Part shown: positions 16,417-25,175 of the stretch, piece after piece | Numbering within the stretch: the stretch's first letter is position 1 | How the letters are laid out: every line of letters starts with the position of its first letter | NCBI GenBank assembly: GCA_013298665.1 | Contig: JAAFIK010000010.1 | Location: forward strand, 1 to 44,570 | From: Chitinophagales bacterium | GTDB taxonomy: Bacteria; Bacteroidota; Bacteroidia; Chitinophagales; Chitinophagaceae | Length of the DNA stretch: 44,570 nt | Reading direction: 5' to 3' | Notes under the pieces: generated by a model | Seen by the model: only the letters and a program-made list of their open reading frames with translations | Database searches by the model: none | Told to the model about the DNA's origin: nothing | Program-made: the position numbers and the translations under genes

Positions 16417-17433
16417 TTGAATCTTCCTGTTAAAAATACAGACCCCCGGGATAAAATTTTCGCCGCTGCACCTGCACATTTTACCACATTGGCTATCGAT
16501 GTGTTTCTGTTTCAATACCACAACAACCCTGTTTACCGCCGTTACTGCGACCTGATGGGTACCCGGCCCGATGCCGTGCAGCACCTGGGTATGATCCCCT
16601 TTCTGCCGGTATCCTTTTTTAAAACGCACCGCATTACGACGACTGATTTTGAGCCTGCTGCAGTATTTGAAAGCAGCGGCACCACCACAACCGTCAACAG
16701 CCGTCACCTCGTTCGGGATCTGTTGCTTTACCGCGAAAGTATACAACGTGGTTTCCGCAAAGGATATGGCCTTCCGCAGGACTGGTGTATCCTTGCCCTG
16801 CTGCCTTCGTATATGGAGAGGGACAATGCATCGCTGGTGTGGATGGCCAATGAACTGATTGTGAGCAGCGGACATCCGCAGAGCGGCTTTTACTTAGACG
16901 ACTATGCGCAACTGTACAAAACCCTGCTGCACAACGAATTGCTGCGGCAACCCACATTGTTGCTGGGTGTTACCTTCGCCCTGCTTGATTTTGCGGATCA
17001 GTTTGCGCTTGAATTGCAGCATACGGTGGTGATGGAAACCGGTGGCATGAAGGGGCGGCGTGCCGAACTTATCCGTGCTGATCTGCACCAGCAGTTGAGC
17101 AGGCGGCTGGGCGTACCAACCATTCATGCGGAGTACGGTATGACGGAGTTACTGTCGCAGGCGTATTCAAAAGGGAATGGCTTTTTTCATTGCCCGCCCT
17201 GGATGAAGGTTGTACTCCGCGATGAAGATGACCCGCATGCACTGTCCATCCTGGGCGACTATGCCAAAGCACCTGCTACGGGCCTGATCAATGTAATTGA
17301 CCTGGCTAATCTTTATTCCTGCAGTTTTATTGCAACGGATGATATCGGCAGGCTTTATCCCGATGGCAGTTTTGAAGTTTTGGGGCGTACCGACAGCAGC
17401 GATCTGCGGGGTTGCAGCCTGCTAACGGCATAG
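16417..17433 (+). CDS. LuxE-like acyl-protein synthetase / AMP-forming ligase
   Basis: 338 aa. The adenylate-forming signature is visible as AAVFESSGTTTTVNSRHL (P-loop-like SSGTT), followed by LPSYMERDNASLVWMANELI, a MKGRRAEL segment, and the A5-like IHAEYGMTELLSQAYS and SFIATDDIGRLYPDGSFEVL motifs. This matches the stand-alone LuxE/PaaK-like family of Bacteroidota (about 330 aa), thought to activate a carboxylic acid as acyl-AMP. A stop codon lies two codons before the TTG at 16417 and no in-frame ATG exists until well inside the protein, so TTG is the likely start. No luciferase or reductase genes are present; the substrate is unknown. Confidence 0.85.
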   Translation: MNLPVKNTDPRDKIFAAAPAHFTTLAIDVFLFQYHNNPVYRRYCDLMGTRPDAVQHLGMIPFLPVSFFKTHRITTTDFEPAAVFESSGTTTTVNSRHLVRDLLLYRESIQRGFRKGYGLPQDWCILALLPSYMERDNASLVWMANELIVSSGHPQSGFYLDDYAQLYKTLLHNELLRQPTLLLGVTFALLDFADQFALELQHTVVMETGGMKGRRAELIRADLHQQLSRRLGVPTIHAEYGMTELLSQAYSKGNGFFHCPPWMKVVLRDEDDPHALSILGDYAKAPATGLINVIDLANLYSCSFIATDDIGRLYPDGSFEVLGRTDSSDLRGCSLLTA

Positions 17434-17460
17434 GTCAGTACGCTTTTGCCGGGCAGCCCG

Positions 17461-17925
17461 TTATTTTATCAACCATTTTTTCAGCAGTACGATTTGTCCC
17501 TGGTGATAGGTGTCATGTTGCAGACAACCGGTGAGGAGGTCGTAATATGTCTGTTCCGGCCGGGGAGAAGGGGTATGGAGTTGCCGGATGTCGAAATCAA
17601 GGATGGCTTTACACAGTTGGTGATAGACCTGCTCAAAATCTGCCTGGCTTTTACGCCATGCTGTCTTGTCTGTGTTTTCGGGCAGGGAAAAATCTTCGAA
17701 CCCCGGTTCGTCAAGACTGCCGCTCAGGCGTATGATGGTTACCGTTCGCCAGTACACCAGGTGGTTGACCAGTTGCCAGATACTGTTACCTCCCCGGGGT
17801 GGCTTCCGGACAGCATGGGTATGGTCAACATTGTGCAGTACATCTTCAAAGTTCAGCCCCGTCCAGCAATCACCGTGCTGGAGCTTTTCAAATTGTGTAA
17901 TGATGGCAGTGATCATCGTTGTCAT
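17461..17925 (-). CDS. DinB-like four-helix protein
   Basis: 154 aa from the ATG at 17925 (MTTMITAIITQFEKL); the frame runs further upstream but that part looks non-coding. DinB-superfamily features: SIWQLVNHLVYWR with a metal-ligand histidine near the end of helix 2, and the C-terminal DTYHQGQIVLLKKWL with the second histidine pair. The fold is a four-helix bundle with a metal site; members include thiol transferases (bacillithiol or mycothiol dependent) and proteins of unknown role. Because this organism encodes bacillithiol synthesis (bshB1), a bacillithiol-dependent role is possible but not shown. It converges on the LuxE-like gene with a 27-bp gap. Confidence 0.82.
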   Translation of the reverse strand: MTTMITAIITQFEKLQHGDCWTGLNFEDVLHNVDHTHAVRKPPRGGNSIWQLVNHLVYWRTVTIIRLSGSLDEPGFEDFSLPENTDKTAWRKSQADFEQVYHQLCKAILDFDIRQLHTPSPRPEQTYYDLLTGCLQHDTYHQGQIVLLKKWLIK

Positions 17926-18261
17926 CCGGCAAAAATAAAACATTGTATTGTTTTGTCTGCTCACCGCTTTACCACCCATGACCCGCAGTATACGGACATC
18001 GCAGACCGATGGTACTTGTATGAAATCGGGGTTATATTGAACTGATAATTAATGATTTATACATATTTCTTTGACAAGGAGTTGCATTTGTGAACTTTCA
18101 AACTTACCTTTGCGCAGCATTAGAAAAATTTATTTATCATTTGTTTGTAGGACAAAGACGCATAGCCAGGGTAAGATAGAACAGTACAAGTAAAGAAACA
18201 GAGACGACCAGAGAACATAAGATTAAGTGTCGTGCATACGTTTAAAACCCCCGTTTTACGT
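17926..18261. other. 336-bp intergenic region with promoter and structured leader
   Basis: Contains the promoter of the downstream C40 peptidase (18105-18112) and a leader of about 140 bases ending in a hairpin that covers the start codon. No gene is seen on either strand. Confidence 0.6.
18082..18112 (+). promoter_or_regulatory. Promoter of C40 peptidase gene (TTG-N20-TACCTTTG)
   Basis: The -7 box TACCTTTG (18105-18112) has a TTG at 18082-18084, 20 bp upstream, fitting the Bacteroidota TTG-N17-23-TAnnTTTG consensus. The start codon is 150 bp downstream. Confidence 0.6.
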
Positions 18262-18264
18262 ATG
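18235..18264 (+). promoter_or_regulatory. Hairpin sequestering the start codon of the C40 peptidase
   Basis: CATACGT (18235-18241) pairs with ACGTATG (18258-18264), and AAAAC (18244-18248) with GTTTT (18253-18257), leaving a CCCC loop. The ATG at 18262-18264 is inside the outer stem, so the leader could control translation (temperature or factor dependent). Confidence 0.5.
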
Positions 18265-18960
18265 AAGAGCTTATTTTTTGTTGCTGTTGCCGTTGGCATA
18301 CTTTCAGGAACAACAATATCCGCTAAGGCCCAAACCTCAATTAATTTAATGAGGATCGGTGCCAAATCCCAACCCAAATTTATTGAGGGCATTGCCATCA
18401 AGCGTAATACTGTACAGGCTGTACAAGATCGTACAGTACCGGTTAGTGCATCCTCCGCAATTGCACCCAAACCCGCTCCGCCCGAAGCAGCAGCGGCCAT
18501 AGAAGCGTGTACGCCCCTTCAATTCAAATATGCCATGCTGATGGATATTGAAGTGGAAATGGTGCGTAATTTTTCCTTATTTAATTTTATCGAAGACTGG
18601 TGGTCGGTGCGTTACCGTTATGGCGGCACCACCAAAAAAGGCGTTGATTGCAGCGCTTATACCGGTCACTTGCTGAATGAGGTATATGGATTAACCCTGC
18701 CCCGTACAGCAAGGGAGCAATACCGGATCACCCAACGGATAGATCGGGAAGATTTGCTGGAAGGAGACCTCGTTTTCTTCAACACCCGGGGGGGCATCAG
18801 CCATGTAGGTGTTTACCTGGGCAATGGTTATTTCACCCATTCCAGTTGTCATAGCGGGGTTACCATCAGCAGTCTCAGTGATCCTTACTACAGCAAAAAG
18901 TATATTGGTGCCGGCCGTGTTAATGAGACGGTTACGGATAATATGGCTACGGGTGAATAA
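18262..18960 (+). CDS. Secreted C40 (NlpC/P60) peptidase
   Basis: 232 aa from the ATG at 18262; an upstream GTG in frame is less likely. Signal peptide MKSLFFVAVAVGILSGTTIS ending near AKAQ. A low-complexity linker (residues 50-85, rich in Ala/Pro/Val) leads to the NlpC/P60 domain: WWSVRYRYGGTTKKGVDCSA (nucleophile Cys130), GDLVFFNTRGGISHVGVYLG (His181) and a third polar residue in FTHSS. It probably cleaves peptidoglycan stem peptides in the periplasm. It has its own promoter and an unusually structured leader. It converges on anmK, so two peptidoglycan-related genes face each other. Confidence 0.93.
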   Translation: MKSLFFVAVAVGILSGTTISAKAQTSINLMRIGAKSQPKFIEGIAIKRNTVQAVQDRTVPVSASSAIAPKPAPPEAAAAIEACTPLQFKYAMLMDIEVEMVRNFSLFNFIEDWWSVRYRYGGTTKKGVDCSAYTGHLLNEVYGLTLPRTAREQYRITQRIDREDLLEGDLVFFNTRGGISHVGVYLGNGYFTHSSCHSGVTISSLSDPYYSKKYIGAGRVNETVTDNMATGE

Positions 18961-19001
18961 TGCCCGCAATACCTTCCATTGAATTGTTTTTCTTTTTCAG
19001 C

Positions 19002-19031
19002 GCTTTACAGGGTTACCGGTACAGGTAAAGC
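19002..19031. terminator. Possible bidirectional terminator between C40 peptidase and anmK
   Basis: GCTTTAC (19002-19008) and GTAAAGC (19025-19031) form a 7-bp stem between convergent genes. There is no strong T tract on either side, so this is weak. Confidence 0.3.
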
Positions 19032-19036
19032 CTGAT

Positions 19037-20236
19037 TTATGCCGGTAAGCTGATCTTCCCCATCTGTACACCTATCAATCCCTTATTGCTGTTGCGGGTT
19101 TCAGTACTGTTTCCGCAGATACATTCATTGGCAAGTATGGCAAAGAGTACAGCTTCTTTGGCATCGGGATTAATGTGCAGTACATCGGTGGTTTCAAACT
19201 CAAGCAGGGGCAGTTGTGTTTTGATATATGTCATCAGTAAAGGATTGTGCATCCCCCCGCCGCTTGAGTAAACGCGGAGTTTTTTTTGTTCGCCAAAACA
19301 GCGCAGCATGGCCTGAACAATAGTGTCGGCACTGAAACGGCAAAGGGTGGCCATCGTATCTGCTGCAGAAAGGGTAGTGGTATTACTGCGCCCTTTGGCT
19401 TCGTTGAGGTAGGAAAGGTTAAACAGTTCCGGACCGGTGGTTTTGGGAAAAGCGGCCCCGAAGAAGGCATTGTCTTTTAATTCGGTCAGCAGTGCTTCAT
19501 TTGCAGTGCCTGTTCCGGCTACCGTGGCGTCTTTATCGTAATACTGTCCGGGAAACTGTTGCTGTATATATGCATCCATGATCGTATTGCCGGGGCCGGT
19601 ATCGGAGCAGAAGAGTTGTTCACCACCAGTGCCGGGCAGGTAAGTAAAATTGGCAATACCCCCAATGTTGAGTAATACGCGGTCTTCTCCCGGCTTGCCA
19701 AACAGGAGCAGGTCGCCGTACCCTGCCAGTGGAGCACCTTCTCCGCCCGCAGCGATGTGTTTTTGCCGGAAATCGCTGATGGTGGTGATGCCGGTAGCCA
19801 TCGCCAGGTGATCCCCGTCGCCGATTTGCAGTGTGGCATTCCCAAAGCCGGGCAGGTGGTGGAGGCTTTTCGGCGCATGGTAAATGGTTTGCCCATGACT
19901 GGCGATGATATCCACGCTATTGTTGGGAATACCCCAGCGCAGCAGGCAATCATTAATGATGGCTGCATGTCTGCAAGCTACCCAGGGATTGAGCAGGGTA
20001 AGCTTTTCGAGATCCACTTGTTTCTTGGAAAATACCGACTGTATTTCGGCTTTGAAGCCGGCATCGTAGGCAACGGTTTCAAATTGAAGCAATTCGAGTG
20101 TGGTAGCAAACCCATGGCCACTGATGCGGCAAAGGGCTACATCAAGACCGTCAACCGAAGTGCCGCTCATGAGTCCGATGATGAGGCGGTGCGTTTGTTG
20201 GGCAATGGTATATAAACGTGCAATCGCTGGATTCAT
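19037..20236 (-). CDS. anmK: Anhydro-N-acetylmuramic acid kinase
   Basis: 399 aa, somewhat longer than the usual 360-390. The family signature IGLMSGTSVDGLDVAL (about residues 19-34) holds the nucleotide-binding loop, followed by SHGQTIYH and TISDFRQKHIAAGGEGAPLA. Near the C-terminus, VYSSGGGMHNPLLM matches the ATP-binding GGG motif of the hexokinase/Hsp70 fold. The enzyme hydrolyses the 1,6-anhydro ring of anhMurNAc and phosphorylates it to MurNAc-6-P during wall recycling. An N-terminal extension of about 18 residues (MNPAIARLYTIAQQ) precedes the fold. MurQ is not in the window. Confidence 0.95.
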   Translation of the reverse strand: MNPAIARLYTIAQQTHRLIIGLMSGTSVDGLDVALCRISGHGFATTLELLQFETVAYDAGFKAEIQSVFSKKQVDLEKLTLLNPWVACRHAAIINDCLLRWGIPNNSVDIIASHGQTIYHAPKSLHHLPGFGNATLQIGDGDHLAMATGITTISDFRQKHIAAGGEGAPLAGYGDLLLFGKPGEDRVLLNIGGIANFTYLPGTGGEQLFCSDTGPGNTIMDAYIQQQFPGQYYDKDATVAGTGTANEALLTELKDNAFFGAAFPKTTGPELFNLSYLNEAKGRSNTTTLSAADTMATLCRFSADTIVQAMLRCFGEQKKLRVYSSGGGMHNPLLMTYIKTQLPLLEFETTDVLHINPDAKEAVLFAILANECICGNSTETRNSNKGLIGVQMGKISLPA

Positions 20237-20316
20237 CCCCTAAAATAGCAGAAATTTTGCAGAGTACGTGCAACGGTTGGTGAAATAGGGGTGTCAATCC
20301 AGCGTAACAAAGGCGA

Positions 20317-20877
20317 ATGAATCACCATCAGGTATTGGTACAGGAGTGTTTACGGCAAAACCGTGCTTCGCAGAAGCGGCTCTATGGGCTGTTTGCGGAA
20401 ACGATGCTTGGGGTTTGCTACCGGTATACCAAATCAATGGCTGATGCAGAGGATGTTTTGCAGGAAGGGTTTATCAAGGTATTCCAGCATTTACACCAGT
20501 ATAAAGCCGATGGCGAGCTGGGGGCGTGGATACGGCGCATCATGGTCAATACAGCCCTGAATTTTTTAAAGCGCAATGCGCGTTACCAGGAAGAACTGGC
20601 CTACAATGGCACCGAATTGCATCCGGTGTCAGACGATAATCCTGAGGTGATGATGGGGGCAAAGGAACTGGCCGCACTGATCCGGCAGTTGCCAACCGGT
20701 TACCAAACCATTTTCAACCTGCATGCAGTAGAGGGCTATACCCATGTTGAAATTGGAACCATGCTGGGTATCAGCGAGGGTACATCGCGCTCACAATATG
20801 CCAGGGCCAGGGCATTGCTGGTTACCTGGGTAAGAAAATATCATTCAGATCATAAACTGCAATCGTATGTACAATAG
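20317..20877 (+). CDS. ECF RNA polymerase sigma factor
   Basis: 186 aa. Region 2 is clear: KRLYGLFAETMLGVCYRYTK, then DAEDVLQEGFIKVFQHLHQY (core binding and -10), and AWIRRIMVNTALNFLKRN. Region 4 reads LPTGYQTIFNLHAVEGYTHV with EIGTMLGISEGTSRSQYARA as helix-turn-helix. This is the common Bacteroidota type in which the sigma gene directly precedes a membrane-anchored partner: its last 11 bp overlap the next gene. The start ATG at 20317 has no strong Shine-Dalgarno. Confidence 0.94.
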   Translation: MNHHQVLVQECLRQNRASQKRLYGLFAETMLGVCYRYTKSMADAEDVLQEGFIKVFQHLHQYKADGELGAWIRRIMVNTALNFLKRNARYQEELAYNGTELHPVSDDNPEVMMGAKELAALIRQLPTGYQTIFNLHAVEGYTHVEIGTMLGISEGTSRSQYARARALLVTWVRKYHSDHKLQSYVQ

Positions 20878-22276
20878 TGAATTTGAGCAAAGGGTGCAGG
20901 AAAAATTAGACGGACTCAGTTTCACGCCATCTGACGCGGTATGGGATAAGGTGGCCGCAGGTTTGCCGGCGCAGTCGGGAAGGCGGCGGCTATTATTCCT
21001 TCTGGCCTTGTTGCTGGTGCCGGGTACAGGTACATTGCTATTGGTTAACCGGCACCAGTATGGCCAGGCTATGGTTGCCCTCCAACCGGAAAAGCTGGTA
21101 AAGGCAGCAGTGAGGCAGGTAACCGCCGATAGTACGGCAGCAATGGCAACCAGGGGGGTAAACATACCGGTACATCCGGGTGTTTTGGCCTTGCCCACCC
21201 GCCCGGCCTCAACTTTTGTACCGGTAGCAAGTGGCATGATCGGTGTTGCTGCTGATCATAAAAACAGGTTGAATCAATGGGTGCGTAAACAACCGGGGCT
21301 GCGGGTTAAGCAGGCTGCGAGAACCACTGTTGCTATAGCGGCACCAACGGCCTCTTCCGATGCAGGCGAAGGGGAGGAAACAACAACCGATAATACGCGG
21401 GTAATTGTACAGCCCGAACTGCCGGCAGAAACCATGGTTCCGGTGGTAAGGGCTAAGCCCGAAATCATTGCTGCAACGGTTAAGGCAGATACCAGCCATA
21501 AAGAGCCGCCGGCACTTTTCGGTAATAATACGGCTGTCACCACCCGGGAAAAACGATCCAGGCCATGGACAATGGGTATAACACTGGGTATGGGTTTATC
21601 TTCCATATCCAGAAGTGCTGACGCAAGCAAATCCCGGTCCACATCAATATCCGGATCACCGCCGGTTGGGCCAGTCAGTCCGGTAAGGGTAAGCTCAGGC
21701 CGGGGATGGGAGGCAGGTACAGCATTTTCTGCCGGGGTGTATTGGGCGCGTTTATTCGGCCGGCGCTGGGTTGTACAAACAGGATTGCAGTACCAGCGCT
21801 ATGCTGCGGTACTGAATACCGGGCAGCGTATTGACTCAGCGACCTTCTCAGTGGTAAACGGATTGGGTGTTAACGCTGATTATTACTACAAAAGTGGTGG
21901 CAACAATACGAGTAAAGTTCATTTCGGTTACATCGGACTGCCTTTAACCGTACAATATAACCTCAACAAGAAAGGAATGACCAGATACTTTGCGGAAGCC
22001 GGCCTGGTACCTGCATATTTACTTTCTTCCAACACATTACTGGAGAACTACGACAACGGCAGTTTTTATCCGGCCAATTCTGTACTCAACCGCTGGAACC
22101 TGGGTACAACAGCAGGGTTTGGCATACGCTGGCCTGCCTTCACATTGGGCACAAGGGGTACCTATGCATTTTTTTCCGGTGTAAACAAACAGGCAGACCG
22201 GCAGCATCCCTTTTCGGTGTTGCTGTATGGGGAAATGCCGCTGCGTAATATTTTCCGGAAAGTGCAACGTAAATAG
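20867..22276 (+). CDS. Putative anti-sigma / outer membrane beta-barrel fusion-type protein
   Basis: 469 aa. Residues 1-40 form a short cytoplasmic segment (EFEQRVQEKLDGLSFTPSDA) similar to what follows ECF sigma genes in this phylum. A membrane helix (RLLFLLALLLVPGTGTLLLV, about 41-60) follows. Residues 60-250 are a low-complexity Ala/Thr/Val-rich linker. The C-terminal 230 residues (from GITLGMGLSSISRSADA) show alternating amphipathic strands, with GWEAGTAFSAGVYWARLF, VQTGLQYQRYAAVL, KVHFGYIGLPLTVQYNLN and GTTAGFGIRWPAFTLGTRGT, as in PorT-type outer membrane barrels. Sharing 11 bp with the sigma gene supports a regulatory pair. One chain with both an inner membrane helix and a barrel-like domain is topologically odd. 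Confidence 0.75.
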   Translation: MYNSEFEQRVQEKLDGLSFTPSDAVWDKVAAGLPAQSGRRRLLFLLALLLVPGTGTLLLVNRHQYGQAMVALQPEKLVKAAVRQVTADSTAAMATRGVNIPVHPGVLALPTRPASTFVPVASGMIGVAADHKNRLNQWVRKQPGLRVKQAARTTVAIAAPTASSDAGEGEETTTDNTRVIVQPELPAETMVPVVRAKPEIIAATVKADTSHKEPPALFGNNTAVTTREKRSRPWTMGITLGMGLSSISRSADASKSRSTSISGSPPVGPVSPVRVSSGRGWEAGTAFSAGVYWARLFGRRWVVQTGLQYQRYAAVLNTGQRIDSATFSVVNGLGVNADYYYKSGGNNTSKVHFGYIGLPLTVQYNLNKKGMTRYFAEAGLVPAYLLSSNTLLENYDNGSFYPANSVLNRWNLGTTAGFGIRWPAFTLGTRGTYAFFSGVNKQADRQHPFSVLLYGEMPLRNIFRKVQRK

Positions 22277-22307
22277 AATGACGATTGTCAATTCATAAAA
22301 TCAAACA

Positions 22308-23576
22308 ATGAAAACGAGTATCATCCGCCAACTGACGCTGGTGCTGGCCGCCGGTTTATTTTTACTGCAGGGCTGTGTAAAGGAAACCTGTACGGGGAGT
22401 TATACCTATGTGTATTATGCGCCTGAATATAAAACCAAACAACAGGTGCGGGATAATATCCGCAGTAATGCCCCCCGGGCTGTTACAGAACCGGGTAAAC
22501 TTACCATCAGGGGTAACTATATTTACCTCAACGACCTGAACAGGGGGATACACGTAATCGATAATACTAATCCTGCAGCCCCCAGAAATATTGCCTTTAT
22601 TGACCTGCCGGGAAATGTTGATATTGCCGTAAAGGGCAACCTGCTGTATGCCGATCTCTATACTGATCTTGTGGTGCTTGACATCACCAATGCAGCCCAG
22701 GTGCGGGTGAAGGAAATCGTCAACTATGTTTTCCCGGAACGTTACTATACCAACTTTAACCCGGACTCCAATATGGTGATCTGCAACTGGGTGCGTAAGG
22801 AAGAAGTGGTAAAAGTAGATTGCGATGGCAACCCTTTTACACCGCTCAGTTTAAGTTCGCAGGGTGTAAGCAATGATGCCCTTGGCCTCAATAAGAATGG
22901 CAGCCCTGCGCTGGCACCGGTTGGCATCAATGGTTCATTGGCCCGTTTCGCCCTGGTAAACGATTATCTCTACACGGTTTCTTCTCATTCGCTCAGGGCA
23001 ATCAATACCAATGCCAGTCCGGTATTGAAGGTGGATAACGAAATCCAGTTGGGTTGGGGTATTGAAACCATTTATCCTTTCCGGGATAAATTATTCATCG
23101 GGTCAACCAACGGTATGTTTATCTATGGTCTGCAGAATCCGGCCAGCCCGGTACGGCTGGGACAGTTCAGCCATGCGACAGCCTGTGATCCGGTGATTGC
23201 CGATAACCAATATGCTTATGTTACGCTCCGGAGCGGCAATATGTGTACGGGTAATTCAAACCAATTAGATGTACTCAATATCAATAATGTACAGGCACCG
23301 CAATTGCTGCGGACATACCCGCTTACCAACCCCGGCGGCCTGAGTAAAGACGGGCAGTTACTTTTTGTCTGTGATGGTACATCGGGTATCCGGGTATTTA
23401 ATGCCGCAGATCCAAATGCGTTGCTGCAGGTAGGGCAACTGGCCGTGAATGATCCCTATGATATCATCGCATACAACAGTATTGCGCTGGTGGTGGCTAA
23501 AGACGGTTTGTATCAATACTCGTACAGTAATCCCGGGTCTATGCGGTTGCTTTCCAAAATTCCTGTAAACTTATAG
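22308..23576 (+). CDS. LVIVD-repeat lipoprotein
   Basis: 422 aa. SPII signal ending LFLLQGC (Cys23). The mature protein is built of repeats with the LVIVD consensus: GNYIYLNDLNRGIHVIDNTN, GNLLYADLYTDLVVLDITNA, DKLFIGSTNGMFIYGLQNPA, QYAYVTLRSGNMC with QLDVLNINNVQAP, and GIRVFNAADPNALLQVG. This gives a beta-propeller of about seven blades. Function is unknown; such lipoproteins are common and probably surface or periplasmic. It follows the sigma/barrel pair by 31 bp and precedes the next small gene by 2 bp, so the four are likely one operon. Confidence 0.88.
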   Translation: MKTSIIRQLTLVLAAGLFLLQGCVKETCTGSYTYVYYAPEYKTKQQVRDNIRSNAPRAVTEPGKLTIRGNYIYLNDLNRGIHVIDNTNPAAPRNIAFIDLPGNVDIAVKGNLLYADLYTDLVVLDITNAAQVRVKEIVNYVFPERYYTNFNPDSNMVICNWVRKEEVVKVDCDGNPFTPLSLSSQGVSNDALGLNKNGSPALAPVGINGSLARFALVNDYLYTVSSHSLRAINTNASPVLKVDNEIQLGWGIETIYPFRDKLFIGSTNGMFIYGLQNPASPVRLGQFSHATACDPVIADNQYAYVTLRSGNMCTGNSNQLDVLNINNVQAPQLLRTYPLTNPGGLSKDGQLLFVCDGTSGIRVFNAADPNALLQVGQLAVNDPYDIIAYNSIALVVAKDGLYQYSYSNPGSMRLLSKIPVNL

Positions 23577-23578
23577 TC

Positions 23579-24127
23579 ATGAAAAAAAGCTTTCTCGTCA
23601 TATCATTTATAATACTGGCTAACCTTTTTGTGTCTGCACAAAAAAACACGAAGCCCGTTTTTAATTCGTTCCTTACCGGGGGACTCGTTTTTGGTAAGGA
23701 TATTCCCGGAAGCTATTCGGTACAAAGTGTTAATGGCATTATGATGGGGAAGTGGTTTGTAGGTGCAGGCATCGGATACGACTGGCAATCCCGTCGTTCC
23801 GTGCCTGTATTTATTGACCTTAAGTATGCCATCCGCAATTTCTTTGTTTATACCGACGGGGGTGTGCATTTTCCGGTAAAGGAAACACCGGATGCTTCTT
23901 ACCTTAAGGAAAGAAGCCCTGCCCCGGGTCTGTACCTTGATGGGGGAATCGGCTATACACTGCGGGCGGGCAAAAAGAATGAGGCTATTATTTTTACGTT
24001 GGGCAATTCCCTGAAAGCATACACCATCCGGCGTGAGCTAACCACTCTTGATGTACTGCCCCGTATCCGTTTCCGGGAAGATTACCGGTTGAGCAGGATC
24101 ATGTTACGCGTGGGGATACGGCTATAG
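23579..24127 (+). CDS. Secreted, probably outer membrane beta-barrel protein
   Basis: 182 aa with a Sec signal peptide (MKKSFLVISFIILANLFVSA, cleavage before QKN). The mature part is made of alternating strands: FNSFLTGGLVFGKDIPG, GIMMGKWFVGAGIGYDWQSR, VPVFIDLKYAIRNFFVYTDG, YLDGGIGYTLRAG and RLSRIMLRVGIRL. The terminal residue pattern is barrel-like, suggesting a small eight-stranded outer membrane protein. No family is recognised with certainty. It starts 2 bp after the LVIVD lipoprotein and is the last gene of the putative operon started by the ECF sigma factor. Confidence 0.78.
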   Translation: MKKSFLVISFIILANLFVSAQKNTKPVFNSFLTGGLVFGKDIPGSYSVQSVNGIMMGKWFVGAGIGYDWQSRRSVPVFIDLKYAIRNFFVYTDGGVHFPVKETPDASYLKERSPAPGLYLDGGIGYTLRAGKKNEAIIFTLGNSLKAYTIRRELTTLDVLPRIRFREDYRLSRIMLRVGIRL

Positions 24128-24161
24128 GCCTTCCTGAGCCACCCGGTACACATACGGCTTT

Positions 24162-25100
24162 TTATTGCTCACCTCTATTAAGGAACCTGATGTTGCGCCG
24201 TATGCCTTCGTATTTACTCCGCTTTAATGGTGACCGGGCAAATGTTTTAGAAAATTGTTCCTCAGTGAGTTGTTCCCAATCGCCCGTAGTCATGTTGAGT
24301 ATTTCGGGAATGGGCGTAAAGGCAGCTTCCTGGTGAGGTTGGCTGAAACGGTTCCACGGACAAACGTCCTGGCAGGTATCGCAGCCAAACATCCAGTTGT
24401 CAAAACGGCCCTTCATCTTGTCGGGGATCAGTGTATCTTTCAGTTCGATGGTGAAATAGCTGATGCACTTACTGCCATCGATTACTTTGCCGGGTAGTAT
24501 GGCTTCAGTAGGGCAATGATCGATACAGCGGGTACAGGAGCCGCAATAATCTTTGTTAAATGCATCATCATAATCCAGTACGAGGTCGGTGATAAGCGTG
24601 GCGATAAAAAAGAAAGACCCCTGTGTCTTATTGATCAGGTTACCGTTTTTGCCAATCCATCCCAGTCCGCTGCGCTGGGCCCAGCTTCTTTCGAGTACCG
24701 GGGCGCTGTCTACAAATCCCCGTCCGGCCACTTCGCCAATATCTTTCCTTATCCCTGTTAGAAAGACCTTCAATGCCGTACGGATCACTTCATGGTAATC
24801 TTCTCCCCAGGCATATTTTGAAATCCTGATCTCCTGCCCCGGGGGTGTCTGTACTGCCGGAAAATAATTTTTGAGCAGGGTAATGACGGAGCGTGCACCG
24901 GGAACAAGCTTTTGCGGATTGATGCGAAGGTCAAAATGATTGGCCATATAGTGCATGGTACCGTGGTGGTTGCCGTTGAGCCACTGTTCCAGACGTCGGG
25001 CATCATCATCGAGCGGAACGGCCCGGGCAATACCACAGTAGTCGAAACCGAGGCTGGCAGCCATAGATTTGATCAATGCCGTATGTTTGGCGGTGGACAT
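24162..25100 (-). CDS. queG: Epoxyqueuosine reductase
   Basis: 312 aa. Two ferredoxin-like 4Fe-4S motifs: CGSCTRCIDHCPTEAI (Cys186, 189, 192, 196) and the second set Cys240, 243, 247 in CDTCQDVCPWN, with Cys212 in between. The cobalamin-binding and catalytic part has FVDSAPVLERSWAQRSGLGW, in which Asp131 corresponds to the catalytic acid. QueG reduces epoxyqueuosine to queuosine in the wobble position of GUN tRNAs using cobalamin. It is a cytoplasmic enzyme and normally independent of its neighbours; the gene faces the outer membrane gene with a 34-bp gap. Confidence 0.96.
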   Translation of the reverse strand: MSTAKHTALIKSMAASLGFDYCGIARAVPLDDDARRLEQWLNGNHHGTMHYMANHFDLRINPQKLVPGARSVITLLKNYFPAVQTPPGQEIRISKYAWGEDYHEVIRTALKVFLTGIRKDIGEVAGRGFVDSAPVLERSWAQRSGLGWIGKNGNLINKTQGSFFFIATLITDLVLDYDDAFNKDYCGSCTRCIDHCPTEAILPGKVIDGSKCISYFTIELKDTLIPDKMKGRFDNWMFGCDTCQDVCPWNRFSQPHQEAAFTPIPEILNMTTGDWEQLTEEQFSKTFARSPLKRSKYEGIRRNIRFLNRGEQ

Positions 25101-25175
25101 ACTGCAAATTAAGCGCTTCCCTGGTAATAGCAGGATAACGGCAAAACTATATTTGTTTATCCGCAGGGGAATGAT

